Shown in pieces: positions 12,428 through 24,188 of a stretch of 64,000 nucleotides of DNA. A program made the translations under genes and the position numbers. Below the pieces are notes generated by a model, which was given only the letters and a program-made list of their open reading frames with translations, ran no database searches and was not told the DNA's origin. Position 1 is the stretch's first letter, and the number at the start of each line of letters is the position of its first letter. Source of the DNA: Homalodisca vitripennis (taxonomy: Eukaryota > Arthropoda > Insecta > Hemiptera > Cicadellidae). Location: the NCBI RefSeq assembly GCF_021130785.1, contig NW_025787957.1, positions 17,457 through 81,456 of the forward strand. Reading direction: 5' to 3'.

Positions 12428-12493
12428 TCTTCCTTTGCCAGCAATTTTAACGGAGACCTGGAGATCTGCAGGGAGGTCAGTCTCTCACCGTGA
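12428..12493 (+). CDS. Candidate terminal exon after a strong acceptor
   Basis: A long pyrimidine tract (CCTTTCTTCC and similar from 12419) ends in TTTGCCAG at 12441, a very good splice acceptor. From 12443 the frame reads NFNGDLEICREVSLSP then TGA at 12491-12493, with GC-rich codons (GGA, GAC, CTG, GAG, ATC, TGC, AGG, GAG, GTC). The exon begins with one spare base, so it needs an upstream donor in phase 2; the putative donor after the signal-peptide-like exon at 10032 has that phase. A second frame (entered with two spare bases) is also open to a TAA just downstream, so the reading frame is not certain. No domain is recognised. Confidence 0.25.
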   Translation, partial: SSFASNFNGDLEICREVSLSP

Positions 12494-13852
12494 CTGTTAT
12501 GAATAAGAACTAGCACAATTTCACTTTCTCTGTGGACATTGTTACGTTAGGACACTAATATCCTACTCAATGGTCCTTTATTTTTACTCGTCAATAAGTA
12601 TAAATCATTACAAAGTCGAAATATGCTCTTTAACAAGTGTAGTGGTAGGTCATCCACTATTATTGTTTTTAGTTTTCTTTAATTTATTATTGGATTTGTT
12701 TTATGGTATTGGTGTAGGGAACGTGTTGATCACGTCTTATATTTTTTATTGGTGTTAAGCATATATTTTGTTATTAGTTTTGCTTTGCTTTTATAGCTTT
12801 ATCACGTTGCTGTTTGTTATTGTTTGTTTATCATATTGCTTGTTTGTTTAACCTATTTGTTATTCTTATTTAATTGTTGTTACCGTCTGTTTAGTACTGC
12901 TCAATATTGTTATTAGTAAGATCATTTGATATATATGCAGAACTGCAGAAATGGTAACTTTAAGACACTTTACCTAGTTTGTTGATCATGATACAAAATT
13001 ATTGTGTGTCCGATGGTAGGTATTAAGTTTTAAAGCTAGAAAATCATTCAATCATAGAAAAATTATCTTTGATATTTTAAACCGCCCCCCCCTTTATATA
13101 TCCAAAAAAAACAGTCATCATTCTCATGCTTAGGAAATATTTCTCCATAAATCGTTTAGAAAAGTTGTTTCCTTATATTGGCTCTAGGCTCCCAGACTAT
13201 AAGAAATGAAATTAATATATCTAATAAGAAAATGTTATTGACAAAATAATATAAGCTGATAAAAATGTAAAGTATAATTTTAAAAATGTTTTTGTAAATA
13301 ACGATTATCCATTAAGCCATGAATACAGTTCTTAAGTGTAAACTTCGCTAAGGCCTAAGCGCTTTCATTCAGATGCTAATTTAGTCGTAAATCAGTCAAG
13401 AACCGACCACATCCTCCTCCGAGCTTAGAACTTTTAGACTTATAACTTTACAGCGATGAATTATTATAATTATTGTTTTAGAACCCAGCGTTAATGGCGT
13501 ATAAATATTAAATAAATAAACGAACATTGCAATGCAGGCTACTATGCTCGGCGCCTGATTTGCGTATGCGCATAAACCATTCTCCCCCTCCAAATGTAAT
13601 AGTACAGTTATTTTTTAAAATCAACATCTTGTATAAGACCCTATTATAAGTATTATTTTCGTCTAAAACGGTCTTTTTGATGGTTACTGCATTGCTTACA
13701 TTTTCATGTGCTCTAAATAAGGATTTAATTTTAAATTAGATTTTGACAAGTCAGGGTAAAAACGAACAGGTAATCCTTTGGCAAGTTAGTACTGGTAGGT
13801 TTAAATTGTTAGGAAGGCGGTTGAATGCCTTGAATTGATTAGAACTTGTCTT
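12494..13852. other. AT-rich DNA, no gene seen
   Basis: Contains a C-tract at about 13083-13092. A GC-richer patch at 13540-13590 with TGCGTATGCGCA is open on the minus strand, but from TTG and into isoleucine-rich noise. Nothing here is supported. Confidence 0.55.
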
Positions 13853-15158
13853 GTTACGGCTATTGTTCTCCTTGTTTGATACAGCTGGACCAATGAGAAA
13901 ACACCGCGGATTTCCAGCAGAATTGCTTGGAGGGAGGGAGTATATAAGCTCATAATTTTCGCCCTTATTTTGGTAATTTTCGTGAAATAAGTTGATTACA
14001 GTGCGCCGCCGTGTTTGTAAATTTTTTCCGCGAGGGATTTTGAGGTAAGCACCAAATTTATTGTACGTTTTATTGAAATAGTCTTCCTGATATGGTATTA
14101 AATTAATTTTTTTGTCTTTTTTTATAGGAAAAATTAAATTTATAGAAACTACAGAGCAATCAAATTAATTCGTGATGAACGATAGAGCATAATAGAATCA
14201 TACAAGTTAAATTTGGTTCAAACTTGCAAAAAAGTGAATTTAAAATTGAATTTTGTCAATAACTTTAATTTAAATTTGAAAAATGTAGTAATTTGTTAAT
14301 ATTTAATTGGAACTGTTTTATTGTGAATTGTTAATTGGTAATTAATTGAACTTTAATAATTGTTTTAGAGACTTGTAATCTGAATTGCAGATATTTGAAA
14401 GTTAAGGTTGAACTAGTGGAAAGAGAAGTTCAACCAATTTTTATTTTTGAAGTTGTGAGTGAACTTAGAAGTGAACATTTAAATTTTATTTATTTCCAAG
14501 TGGTATTTGATTTTTATTTTTAACACTTTTATTATTTTATTATTTTAGAAGAGAGCTCTGATTTTAGTTTTGATATATTAGATTAATATTTTTATTTTTT
14601 GACAAAGGAACTTTTAAATTTACTGAACGGTTTGTCAATTATTTTGTTGAAAATAGAGTGATGAAAATTGTAAAACGTTGAACGTATTAATTTTTCAGTT
14701 TAAAGTAAATCCATTATTTTTATTTAGAACTGTGATTTTTATTTTAGACAAACCAGATAATATTTAATAGTTAACAATTAAGTAATAAATTGTACCGAAT
14801 ATTCACTCGGATCTCACTAATCAAAGAATATTTTAAATCGTCTTAGATGTCTCATTGATAATTTAAATATTAATATTCTGCAATATTAATATCTACAATC
14901 CAAGTCGTTATAGTTAAGTTTAGCAATTATTGAGTTATGAACTATAGACGATTATGTATTTCAACCTTTAAGTTTTTAAATGTATATTTAATATAATGCC
15001 TCAAGAAAAATGGCAGAGTGAGCAACAGCTTCAGTCAACCGGTTGCTATCAATAGCCCTTTAATTCCTCCGACAGAGATTTATCAGTCTGTTAAGAATAA
15101 TTTGTGTGAGGAGGAGGGGAGCTGACCACAAGCTGTGAGTAACTTTGAGGCCCGTAAC
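13853..15158 (+). mobile_element. Solo-LTR-like element with 5-bp target duplication
   Basis: The 1306-bp segment begins GTTACGG and ends CCGTAAC, a perfect 7-bp inverted pair, and is flanked on both sides by GTCTT (13848-13852 and 15159-15163). The simplest reading is an inserted element with a 5-bp target-site duplication. Inside, near the left end, is an RNA polymerase II core promoter followed by a small intron, and the rest is AT-rich with a short ATG frame at 14996-15055. This layout fits a solo long terminal repeat of an LTR retrotransposon (U3, transcription start, long U5) left after recombination. A non-autonomous DNA transposon with short terminal inverted repeats is an alternative. 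No gag or pol sequence is present. The duplicated flanks and matched ends make insertion likely; the class is inferred. Confidence 0.6.
13890..14127 (+). promoter_or_regulatory. Core promoter with first exon and 83-nt intron signals
   Basis: CCAAT lies at 13890-13894 and TATATAAG at 13941-13948, about 50 bp apart and in natural order. A start would be expected near 13970. The presumed leader ends with GATTTTGAG followed by GTAAGC at 14045, a near-consensus donor. A long T-rich tract ending TTTTTTTATAG at 14127 is a strong acceptor, giving an 83-nt intron (14045-14127), a usual insect size. The spliced leader carries no long frame. The first ATG-led frame noticed downstream is only 19 codons (14996-15055). 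Confidence 0.5.
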
Positions 15159-16388
15159 GTCTTAGTTCGTAACGTTTTTAATTCCACAAAATATGAGCAC
15201 ATTGACACTTTCTAAAAAATTTTTTCATTGATATTATACATTTGATTAAAATAATTAAATAAATTTATTTTACGTTTGCTAACATGCCTTTTATTTATTT
15301 ATTGGTCTCAGTGTTAAATGAATCATAGTTAATGAATATAAAAAAAAATTAGCACAAGAACAATAATCATAAATAGTCTCGTAGACCCATTACCTAAAAT
15401 AAAACAGAATAGCAATCTAGGCTTGAAAAAGGAGGTGAAATATTAAAGGGACAAATCGTTCTATTACAGGGTATATTTTATAACCTATAAGTTGAGATGT
15501 AAGGACCAATTTGCATTGTTTTTTAACACTATATTATATTTCGTGAAAATGATCAATTTCCCTTAGTAAAGATTTTTTTACTTTACTTATATTGTATAAT
15601 TGAATTTAAAGAGTATTTACGTTATAAAAAATCAAATAATTTGTTGCAATATGTTTTATCTTTGCATACTTACAACGTACTATTATACATATAAATAATC
15701 TATTTATTATGTACTGCAAAAAGGACAGGAATGAATAAGATGATGAAACATGCAACAAGAATATAACATAAAAAGAGGTATGACATAGTTTTTAATCTTT
15801 CCAGCAGCAATCTAATTTAAATTTGTTTACCTTGACCACATAAACGATTATAGAACTGGAAAATCTGAAGTCTGACTATATAAGAAATCTCACAATCGTT
15901 ATTTATATATTTCATTGGGGTTACACAGGAACACTACTTAGGCTAGGTACTGATTAATTATCTGATAAGACCAGGTTTAAATAATAAGATTTCGTTAAAT
16001 TATATTATTAACTTTTGTAAGAAATCAATTTAAAAAAAGCTTCGTCATTAGCGTGGCAATAGTAATTGATAATTATGGTCACTTGGAGCATATGGTACTC
16101 CATTTTAATGAAGTATCTTCGCCACAATTGGTATTGAAATAACAAATACAAATATATGCTTGCCAAATACATATCTAAAATAAAAATTTTACAAAAACAG
16201 AGATTTGTAGCAGTAAAGATTATTTTACTATTGATCAACAGTTTTATTACTTTCGTTGTTATATTACGATCTACCTGTATTATAAAAATCTAGTTTTCAT
16301 AGCTTTGAGTTATAAATGGTTTAATTTAAACATATATTTCCGCTAACTAAAGATTTTGACCACTGAATAAAGGAAAATATAAATGATA
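15159..16388. other. AT-rich DNA, no gene seen
   Basis: Begins with the GTCTT flank of the preceding element. The minus-strand frame at 16008-16238 is aromatic- and isoleucine-rich and unrecognised. Nothing else is supported. Confidence 0.65.
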
Positions 16389-16750
16389 TGCCTTTTACAG
16401 TGTACAAATAAATAAATTATATTTAAGAGTCATTAAAGTAATATTTCATTAATAATACGAACTATATCCAATAAATTAATCTCTTCGTACTATGTTTGAG
16501 GAGAGTTTTGTTGTTATGTTTTTGTTTTAAAATAAATAATATTGGTGTAATCTTTTTCCATTTGTTTTTAATATATTGCCTTTTACAGTGTATAACTAAA
16601 TGAATTATATTTTGTTTAACTGGTATTAAAGTAATAAGTTATTTATTAATTATAAAAGCTATATAGACAAGCGGGTTGTTGTGTTATAATTTTTTTAATG
16701 AGATATAGGAGTAATACATATTCAATATTGACGTAAATGAATTTAAAACG
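16389..16750. repeat. ~188-bp direct tandem duplication
   Basis: TGCCTTTTACAGTGTA starts at 16389 and again at 16577. Both copies continue with AA-TAAAT-AATTATATTT, ATTAAAGTAATA, a TTATTAAT-like block and later GTTGTTATG or GTTGTGTTATAA, then TAGGAGTAAT or TTGGTGTAAT. Divergence is moderate and the second copy ends near 16745. Confidence 0.8.
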
Positions 16751-18033
16751 GTTCCTTTTCATAGAAATGTATGAAATTTTCCAAATTATTTAATTTGGTT
16801 TTTACACTAATTGTTTCCTAATAAGTTTCTTTTTTAATTTTTAATACCATGTACTGATATTTGAAGATTTCTGTCTATTGTATACAGTTTAAGTTCAAAT
16901 AAGTTCTACACATAGAAAAAAATTTTATAAGATTTATCGTGGTTAAACTGACTAATGGTATTTTTGACACTAGATCAATATGTGTATATTACGAAGTTTG
17001 GCTATTAATTCACCAAGAGACAGCAAAATTAACGATGATTAAAATACTTCAAATGCCTTTGACATTCTTCTCGTCGAGATTGGTTTTCACATACTGTGCC
17101 TGTCGCAGAAAACTTTAAACGACCCAAAGGCTGAACTGATTGGAAATATCCGTTTTAGTCATCTGGAAAATATGGTGGAAAATTGTATTTGTAAATCTAT
17201 AATTGACGAGTAAACCATCTTACTGCAAATAGTTTTCTCTGCATTTTTACTATTTTAGCTGCATAAAGTTATGGATCGGCTTATACAATAAATCCGAATC
17301 CTTGGTTACGTGAATAAGTTTTGATGGAATACCAATTTAAAGTCCCAGACATGCAAGTATATCATCAAACTGATTCAAACAATTTGCTCTCTCTTTCCAA
17401 TTATTACAAAAATCGAAAATGGCTTCCAAAACTTCTGAAAATATCTTTTCCTCTATTTGATATGGCCTAATATCGAAAGTCTTACAACTTTTAAAAATTT
17501 TTTAACGGGGATTATTATGACATTGAAATATATACAGTAAGTTTATTTATACTTATGTGCGATATGAAGCAAATACAATATAAGAATTATCCGCATAAAA
17601 ATGCTGTTATCCTGCAAATAATATATACAGCTATTTAATTTTCTATCATATTTAAACCCATTTAAATGTTCATCGTTTGGGTTTGTATTGAACCTTTTTA
17701 ATCATACGATAAGATTTACTTTATAGCAGTGAATATTCGAGTACTGTCAGCCGATCAGGGGATTACCTATTGTTAAACATGAGATCAATAATCCCATATT
17801 TATTAATCTATATCCCCGCACTCCATTTTATATGATTGCACCATAAATAAGTTTTCTGGGATAAAAAGTTTAATGCGATGTTCTTAACTGGATGGCTACA
17901 CCTTTCAAAAGTTGTGGATATAGGAAAGAATTCCCACTTTTAGGACTATATGAAATTATAGAAGCGGACCATTGTCTAAATACTGAAGTGTTATAGGTAG
18001 GTATTGTTAAGTTTATTAATGATATTCCGGAGT
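16751..18033. other. AT-rich DNA, no gene seen
   Basis: A short ATG frame near 17029 includes LTFFSSRLVF and is slightly signal-like but ends after 27 codons without splice signals. Nothing is called. Confidence 0.6.
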
Positions 18034-18105
18034 AATATATATATATATATTATATATATATATATATATATAATATTATATACTACTATTATATATATAT
18101 ATACA
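18034..18105. repeat. (TA)n low-complexity tract
   Basis: Alternating TA interrupted by a few slips (TATTAT, TACTACTATTATAT). It is a local microsatellite and potential cruciform. Confidence 0.95.
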
Positions 18106-18918
18106 TCTAAACGCCATGTAATCTCGTGGAGGGTCTCTGAAGTAAACTATGAAATTGGGGAGTAATCGTCTTCTTTGAAAATTTATCTCATTTTATCTAA
18201 AAATTTGGAAACTTCACTGGCGTCACCTAGATGCCTCGTACTGCACAAATTTTGACCACCGGAGTTTATGGGTAAGAGTTATAGCAAATTTTCCTGTTAT
18301 GTGAAGTCTGCATCAGAACAAAATGGGAACAAATAATGGTAAAATTTGATAAACACACCCGTTAAGATTTACGGAATAATATCATATCATCGTGAAAACA
18401 TAAACATAACCGTATAGTGTGCGATACCAAAAGTGACTTTTTAACCATAAAGTTTATTGATTTTTTTATTAAATTAAATATATATTAAACTTTCATTAAT
18501 ACTATTTTTTTATGTGCGATGATGTACAACTGCATTCTGACCTAATTCTACTAACAGTATTCAATAAAACAGTAAATGTTTGATAATAATTTGAGTTGGA
18601 AGTTTGTATATTTAGGGTAATTTAAATCTAAACAGCAATAACGATACAGTACAGCTAATAACAAAACAAACTGAAAACGTAATAATAGCACGCACTTTAA
18701 ATTATCATCAGTAATAACGAAACTATATTGCGAGTTTAGTGCAGCGTCTGATCTGATATTGTCACAGCCATGGTGGAAAGGTTAAATGTGGAATAATGAG
18801 TTATCCCCATTGAATCCTATCACGCAGTATGCTGACACAAATTCTCTTTGGTGTACAGAATGGTGTAGAAATTTCTTTTCCGGAAGACTGTCTGTTTTTC
18901 TATCTGTCAATTTATCTT
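18106..18918. other. AT-rich DNA, no gene seen
   Basis: No coding or RNA feature is recognised. Confidence 0.6.
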
Positions 18919-19047
18919 GCATTGTCACAAACTTGACTCCTGGCTTGTACTATAACTGTTACTATTGCTGAGATACTTTGTTTTGGTCTTGCTGGACCCT
19001 TCAGAAAAACGTAGAGTCCAGGTTCTAGGAGTCAAGTTTCTGACAAT
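18919..19047. repeat. Imperfect inverted repeat, 23-bp arms
   Basis: CATTGTCACAAACTTGACTC (from 18919) is the reverse complement, with about two mismatches in 23 bp, of the block GAGTCAAGTTTCTGACAATG ending at 19047. The loop is about 80 bp. The right arm lies in a splice-like context: TGGACCCTTCAG acceptor at about 19000 and a strong donor GAAGGTAAGTTT at 19088. All three frames of that putative 85-nt exon contain stops, so if transcribed it would be non-coding. Confidence 0.65.
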
Positions 19048-19682
19048 GTTAGATCTCAGAAACTTCTCAAAGTGGAAGATAAAATGAAGGTAAGTTTAAC
19101 ATTCGCATAATCAATAATATGACAAGGTAACAGAAGGCCAACCCACGTCTTGCTTAATAGGCTTTGCTGAGGTTCATTCAAAAATTTCAATTCAACTGTT
19201 TATTTAATTATAGCAGATAAGATGACAACAATCGTACATAAACAAATGTTTACAACCCACTGTAATAAAAGAAAATAGTATCAGCCTACTTAGTGATACG
19301 TTTTAACAACGCTTAGTTAAATAGCATGGTGCGAAACACACTATTACAAAACTCATTGTGGTATACGTAGAAATAAATTGTATACAAAATTTCAAATCTA
19401 CAGAAGGTATTGTTCTCGAGATGCATGTTTTCACATAACAAATCATATTATTAACCATACAGGTAAACCGGGTAAAATTGCTATGGAAATACAACACTTA
19501 CTAATGTCTTACAGTAATCATATGATAAAATTTGAGCGAAATCAACATTTAACATCAAAAGAAACGCCTCCTTTAACAAGAAAACATAACGTAAAGCTTA
19601 GAATTTAGGTGGGAAGAAATTTATAAAAGCCCAAAATGAATTAAAACCGTAACTAAACGCTTAGTTAAAGTAGTTTTTTTGT
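19048..19682. other. AT-rich DNA with an unsupported open frame
   Basis: A plus-strand frame at 19378-19608 (76 codons, first codon TTG) includes NHTGKPGKIAMEIQHLLM and is more varied than typical noise. It has no ATG or clear acceptor, and the minus strand is partly open too. I do not call it a gene. Confidence 0.4.
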
Positions 19683-19726
19683 CTGAATTTTATAGAGGCT
19701 CGAGTGAGTGCCTCTATAAAATTCAG
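19683..19726. repeat. Perfect hairpin, 17-bp arms, 10-nt loop
   Basis: CTGAATTTTATAGAGGC (19683-19699) is followed after 10 nt by its exact reverse complement (19710-19726). The element is GC-containing at the loop end, so the match is not simple AT chance. Just downstream, CTGTCTGTTTGTGTCTGTCA resembles the stretch at about 18889-18910 that precedes the other inverted repeat, suggesting both belong to one repeat family. It is too short for a typical microRNA precursor. Confidence 0.9.
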
Positions 19727-20110
19727 GAATAATTCCTGTCTGTTTGTGTCTGTCAATCTGTCACGATACTCAAAAACAAAATGACCTATACACTTTTTAG
19801 AAAATATTTGTTATAAACCTCCATTTTTAAATAGTTAACATTGATGATGACAATGATAGTGCTGTCGATCCATGGGATTTGTAAGGGTTAGGGAAACTTT
19901 TTAAATTGGTCTTATAGTAACAATGATGACAATGGGATAATCATATAACAATTAAATATGTAAAAAAATTAATTAGAATCTGTTTACAGATTCTTTTTTA
20001 TCTCTTTTAAAAACATTTTATGATTGTGACAAAAAAACACATGAAGTTATATATTTCACATGTTACATCCAACCTCAGTGAAGATATAACACACGCGTTT
20101 TTTTTTTGTT

Positions 20111-20130
20111 TGCGTTTTCGCGAAAACGCA
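20111..20130. repeat. Perfect 20-bp CpG-containing palindrome
   Basis: TGCGTTTTCGCGAAAACGCA is exactly self-complementary and carries four CpGs in otherwise AT-rich DNA. It sits just after a T-run. It could be a dimeric transcription-factor site or part of a mobile-element end; the sequence alone does not decide. Confidence 0.9.
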
Positions 20131-23100
20131 GTGGTATCGTACTCACACCTTGTTTTATATCAATAAAAATAAGTACAATTTTTGATTTTAACAAAGTTGA
20201 TTTAACAGTATATAAAACTCAAAAAAATCCAGTTGTTAACGGTTTTGCGCCATTAAACTATTTATTAAGAACAGGCTTTATCAAAATTTAAGAAAATTGT
20301 AAAATAATGTTGTTCCGTTTTTATTGATATCTTTCCTAAAAATTCATTCCATCGCAACCTACTAAAATCGATTTTATCATGGTTAATGGCAAGGATTTGA
20401 AGTTTATAGCCGATTGCAGTAGATACAAAGCCATAAACCTAGGTCAATGCCCTCTCATACATCTCCATGGAGATCCAAAACGGATTATAATGGTACAACA
20501 ATTATAGTTGAAAATACTGTTATGTCGAACGTAGTCTTTAGTCTAAACGAAGATTTTTCACTTTTAGGAGCATAAACAAAGCTAGGTTGTTAACATTTAT
20601 CATCAAATAACTTTATTTGTTAAAAATCTACCAATTTAGTTTCATTATTAAAATGAAAGTATTGCCTTGTAGATCACACAGTGTAGAAAATAACTTTTAA
20701 TCCAAATTTTAAATTGTTGCTGAATATATCTTTTACACATAGACATATGTTCTTTAAAAATTAACGTAATCACTCGGAAGGTGATGTAACGTACTATGTT
20801 AGACAACAAACCCCAGATCTACTTTTAATTAGACTTCGCGAGATGTGTTCACAGCAACTCCACGCAATTATATATGGTAGTTAATGTCCCTTAATATTCG
20901 TAATGGGTTTATTAACTTGTTGGGAGAAAGTGAGATATTATTCCAACTATGAATATAAATTTGCATGTTTAAACAAGCTATATTAATTTAAACGTTTACT
21001 AAACGTAATGCTATTTATTGGATAGTTTTGACTTCTATTATATTAAATATATATATATATACAGAAACAAGGAATTTCAATAGCAAAATGAAATGAAACA
21101 AATAATCGTGGTTGGATTAATATGATAGATATCTCATAATTCATTCTAATTGTATCTGGTGTAGGTGGGTTTAATTAGTCAACCAGAATCAATTTGTTTC
21201 AGGTGAACTGTGGAGTTCATTATCATGTTCAACTGAGAGTAAATTAAACTAGTGGTAAACTCAAATAGTCATAGAGTTACAATAACAAACACGTTGTGTT
21301 CTGTTTTAAACAATGCTAATAATTACAGTCAGTGTTGAGATTCCATTTACAGGGTGAGTCAGATAAAGCGTACTAAATGTTCGTTATGAGAACGGTTAAA
21401 GCTGTAAGAAAGAATCAAAATTAAACTCTCATCAATAACATACAATAAATGTATATAAATCTGTTTCATCCAATTTAACGTACAGGAGTTTTCAAACTTT
21501 TACGAGGTACCGAGATCGAAACTCAAAAATGTCAAATGTAAATGTCCTATGACATAAGGTATATTGTTTAAAAATCTCTTGTGGAAATAAAAACTATTTG
21601 GAGTATTTTTTCAAAATATATTTACCGTTTCGAAATGCCGGACCAAAACACATTTGTGGTTTTATATACAAACACTGTATCTTCTTAAGTTTTAAAAATT
21701 AATCAGTAAACTATTGAATACCTAATCCGTATTAGATTCCATTTAAATTTATGTTTCTCGTATTATATTTACTAAAAAACTTTCCCACCGTACAGAAATG
21801 TATATTATTGAAAAGTTAAAATGAGCCCATGAAGTGAATAGACAGACTTTCAACGGACGCATTCTGGTTTTTGAACAATTGCACTGAACATTGCAATGAA
21901 CAAAGATGCAGATGAATTCTTTCTCGAGATGTCCTGTGAATATTTAACTGAAGTAAAGGCTTCAAACGCACATAACCAAACACGGCATATGTACAGAGAC
22001 AGGGGCTCAAATAGAAAGGTAGGAGTTTTGTAATGGAATCTTAGTAATAGCTAAGCAAAATATACATATTTCAGTCTCAATTAATATTGGAGATATCAAA
22101 CTGAATTATAGGTTTTGCTTAAATGCAAAAAAATCTCTTAGGGCTATAAGGATATACATCGTAAAATGAACTTTTTGCTTTCTCTATATAAATAAACTGA
22201 TTATCGAAGGACCAGACATACAATGTAAAGAAAATCTTACTAAACAATCCATTAAATATCACGTACAGATTTATTTAAAACGATAATAAACATAAATTTG
22301 TTTTCCCAAAAAGTTAAATACTGCAGAACAGAATAAAAAAATAATCCTTTGTTATTAGGGGACAAGATTTTCTGTATTGGATTCGTCTGATACGATTGAG
22401 GTTAATCTGGCGAGAGCAATAGTGGATTTGTTGTGTCTTCTACTATAAAAGATAAACTAAAAATGAGTTGCGATCTTTCATTATATTATATATTTTATAC
22501 ATTAAGTTTTAAAGAGCTACGTTAAAATCGGTATAGGGAGCCTGTTTGTATTGTTTTAATTATTAAATTTTCAGTATTTGGTTAAATTAAAATACCCTAT
22601 TATATTACCTTGGGATTGTTCTTAATTCAAGGTAGAGTAAACAGGTTATTAGTTACTTTACGATAAACCGGGTTAAATTCCTTTTTCCAAGTTAAAGAAC
22701 AATCCATTTGCTTGTGTTATAAATCTTATTCATTATTTTAAGTAAGATCTCGCAAAGGATTAACAATTTCAATTCAGTAATGGGTCATAACGGTATTTCC
22801 ACATAATTTGGAAGGAAATACGTACAAATCTATTGATACTAAACATGATATATTTGTTACGGAATAGTCTCTCAGAGCTCTTGCTTTTATTGAAACTGCA
22901 GAACTATAATTTTGTAACCATAGTAACAAAATATTTCATATCAATATAGCTAAAGCCGCTAATAATTTTTAAGAATGTTCAAATTAAAACTATACATGAT
23001 CAGCAAACATTATTTTTAATTAAAAAACTAGCTTATATTTAACTTTAACACACTGATTACGTAGATACCATAATGTAAGCCTTGTGGAACACTATTGTTT

Positions 23101-23164
23101 CACATTTTTGGATGAAGATGAATTTCACTGTCTATCAGTGTAGTAGAAACGAAGCAATTGAGGG

Positions 23165-23383
23165 ATGGATCAGAGAGCTGTGTCGAAAGCAACTTTTGAA
23201 ATGGATCTTGAAAATCATAATTTTAAAGTAACTTTCACAGAATATAAGTGGATTTCATCCATTAGTAGACTATTTTTGAAACTTAAAAAGTGGAGACAAG
23301 AAATTCTACAATATGAATGTCACGAAAGTTGCAAAGAAAATTTGTTAACAATAGAAAAATTTTTAATTAGTATCTTAATTTAA
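23165..23383 (+). CDS. Possible small protein frame, 72 codons
   Basis: Starts with a true ATG (GGGATGG context) and ends with TAA at 23381-23383. The reading is charged and varied, with MDQRAVSKATFEMDLENH at the start, a Lys/Arg-rich middle (LKLKKWRQEIL) and two cysteines in ECHESCKEN. No signal peptide, membrane span or known domain is visible. No promoter, splice site or polyadenylation context stands out and codon use is AT-rich like its surroundings, so a chance frame remains likely. Confidence 0.25.
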   Translation: MDQRAVSKATFEMDLENHNFKVTFTEYKWISSISRLFLKLKKWRQEILQYECHESCKENLLTIEKFLISILI

Positions 23384-24119
23384 ATATGACGCCAATCTTC
23401 GTTAAAGATCTATAGACTATTTCAATGAATCTGTGAAAATTTCTTTAGGGAGGGATTCGTTGTAAATTACTGTAAGTGTTTCAGCAGATGATATAAGGGG
23501 TTATAAAACGTCGGCTTCATGTTGGTGTTAAATGACTTTATAGAGGATAGGGAAAGTCTGATAAGATTTACACCTCAATTCATATATCATTCGGAGAAGA
23601 GTTATTCGCGCATTCCTTATAAAAAAATGTCTTTTATATTATTTAATCACGATTCTTTTCAATATACGAGTATGTATTCTACGTCCATTTAATTAATATT
23701 CGCAGTAACTGAGTAGTGATATATTTAGTTTTAATTTTTTTGTATTTAATATAAGTTTAGTGAATAAATAACCATAACAATCTGCGATTTGTTTACAGTT
23801 TATTTAATTATTTTTATACTTACTTTAATTTTGATATTTATTACTGAGTATAGTAATCATCGGACACTTAAACACAGTGGTGTACATCTAATGCCGGGAT
23901 GAATAAAGTTTCTCAGTTAATATTTGGAAAATTTATTAAAAACTCAATGTCAAATTATGGAAACAACTCAAATGAAACATAGTAGACCAATGACGTATTT
24001 TCTTGAATCATCTTAAGAGCATTATAATGCATTAAAAAAATAATCAATAATTTTTAACCGTATATAACGTCAATCCATTGATCTTCAAAATAAATTCATG
24101 TATTTCAACCTAGCTTTTA

Positions 24120-24156
24120 ATATATATATTATATATTAAAATATATATATATATAC

Positions 24157-24188
<32 letters not shown>
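24120..24188. repeat. (TA)n tract, insertion site of the next element
   Basis: Alternating TA runs directly up to the left end of the transposon at 24189; TATATATATAT resumes at 25538, after its right end. Confidence 0.9.

Larger units (their letters stand above)
19727..24119. other. AT-rich DNA, largely featureless
   Basis: Apart from the palindrome at 20111-20130 and one weak open frame at 23165-23383, nothing is supported. A single transposon-tip-like string TACAGGGTGAGTCAGAT at 21348-21364 has no inverted partner. A short TA tract lies at about 21045-21062. Confidence 0.55.

Noticed and set aside
21348..21370. TACAGGGTGAGTCAGAT resembling a Tc1/mariner end
   Set aside because: Single end only, no transposase and no matching inverted copy nearby.
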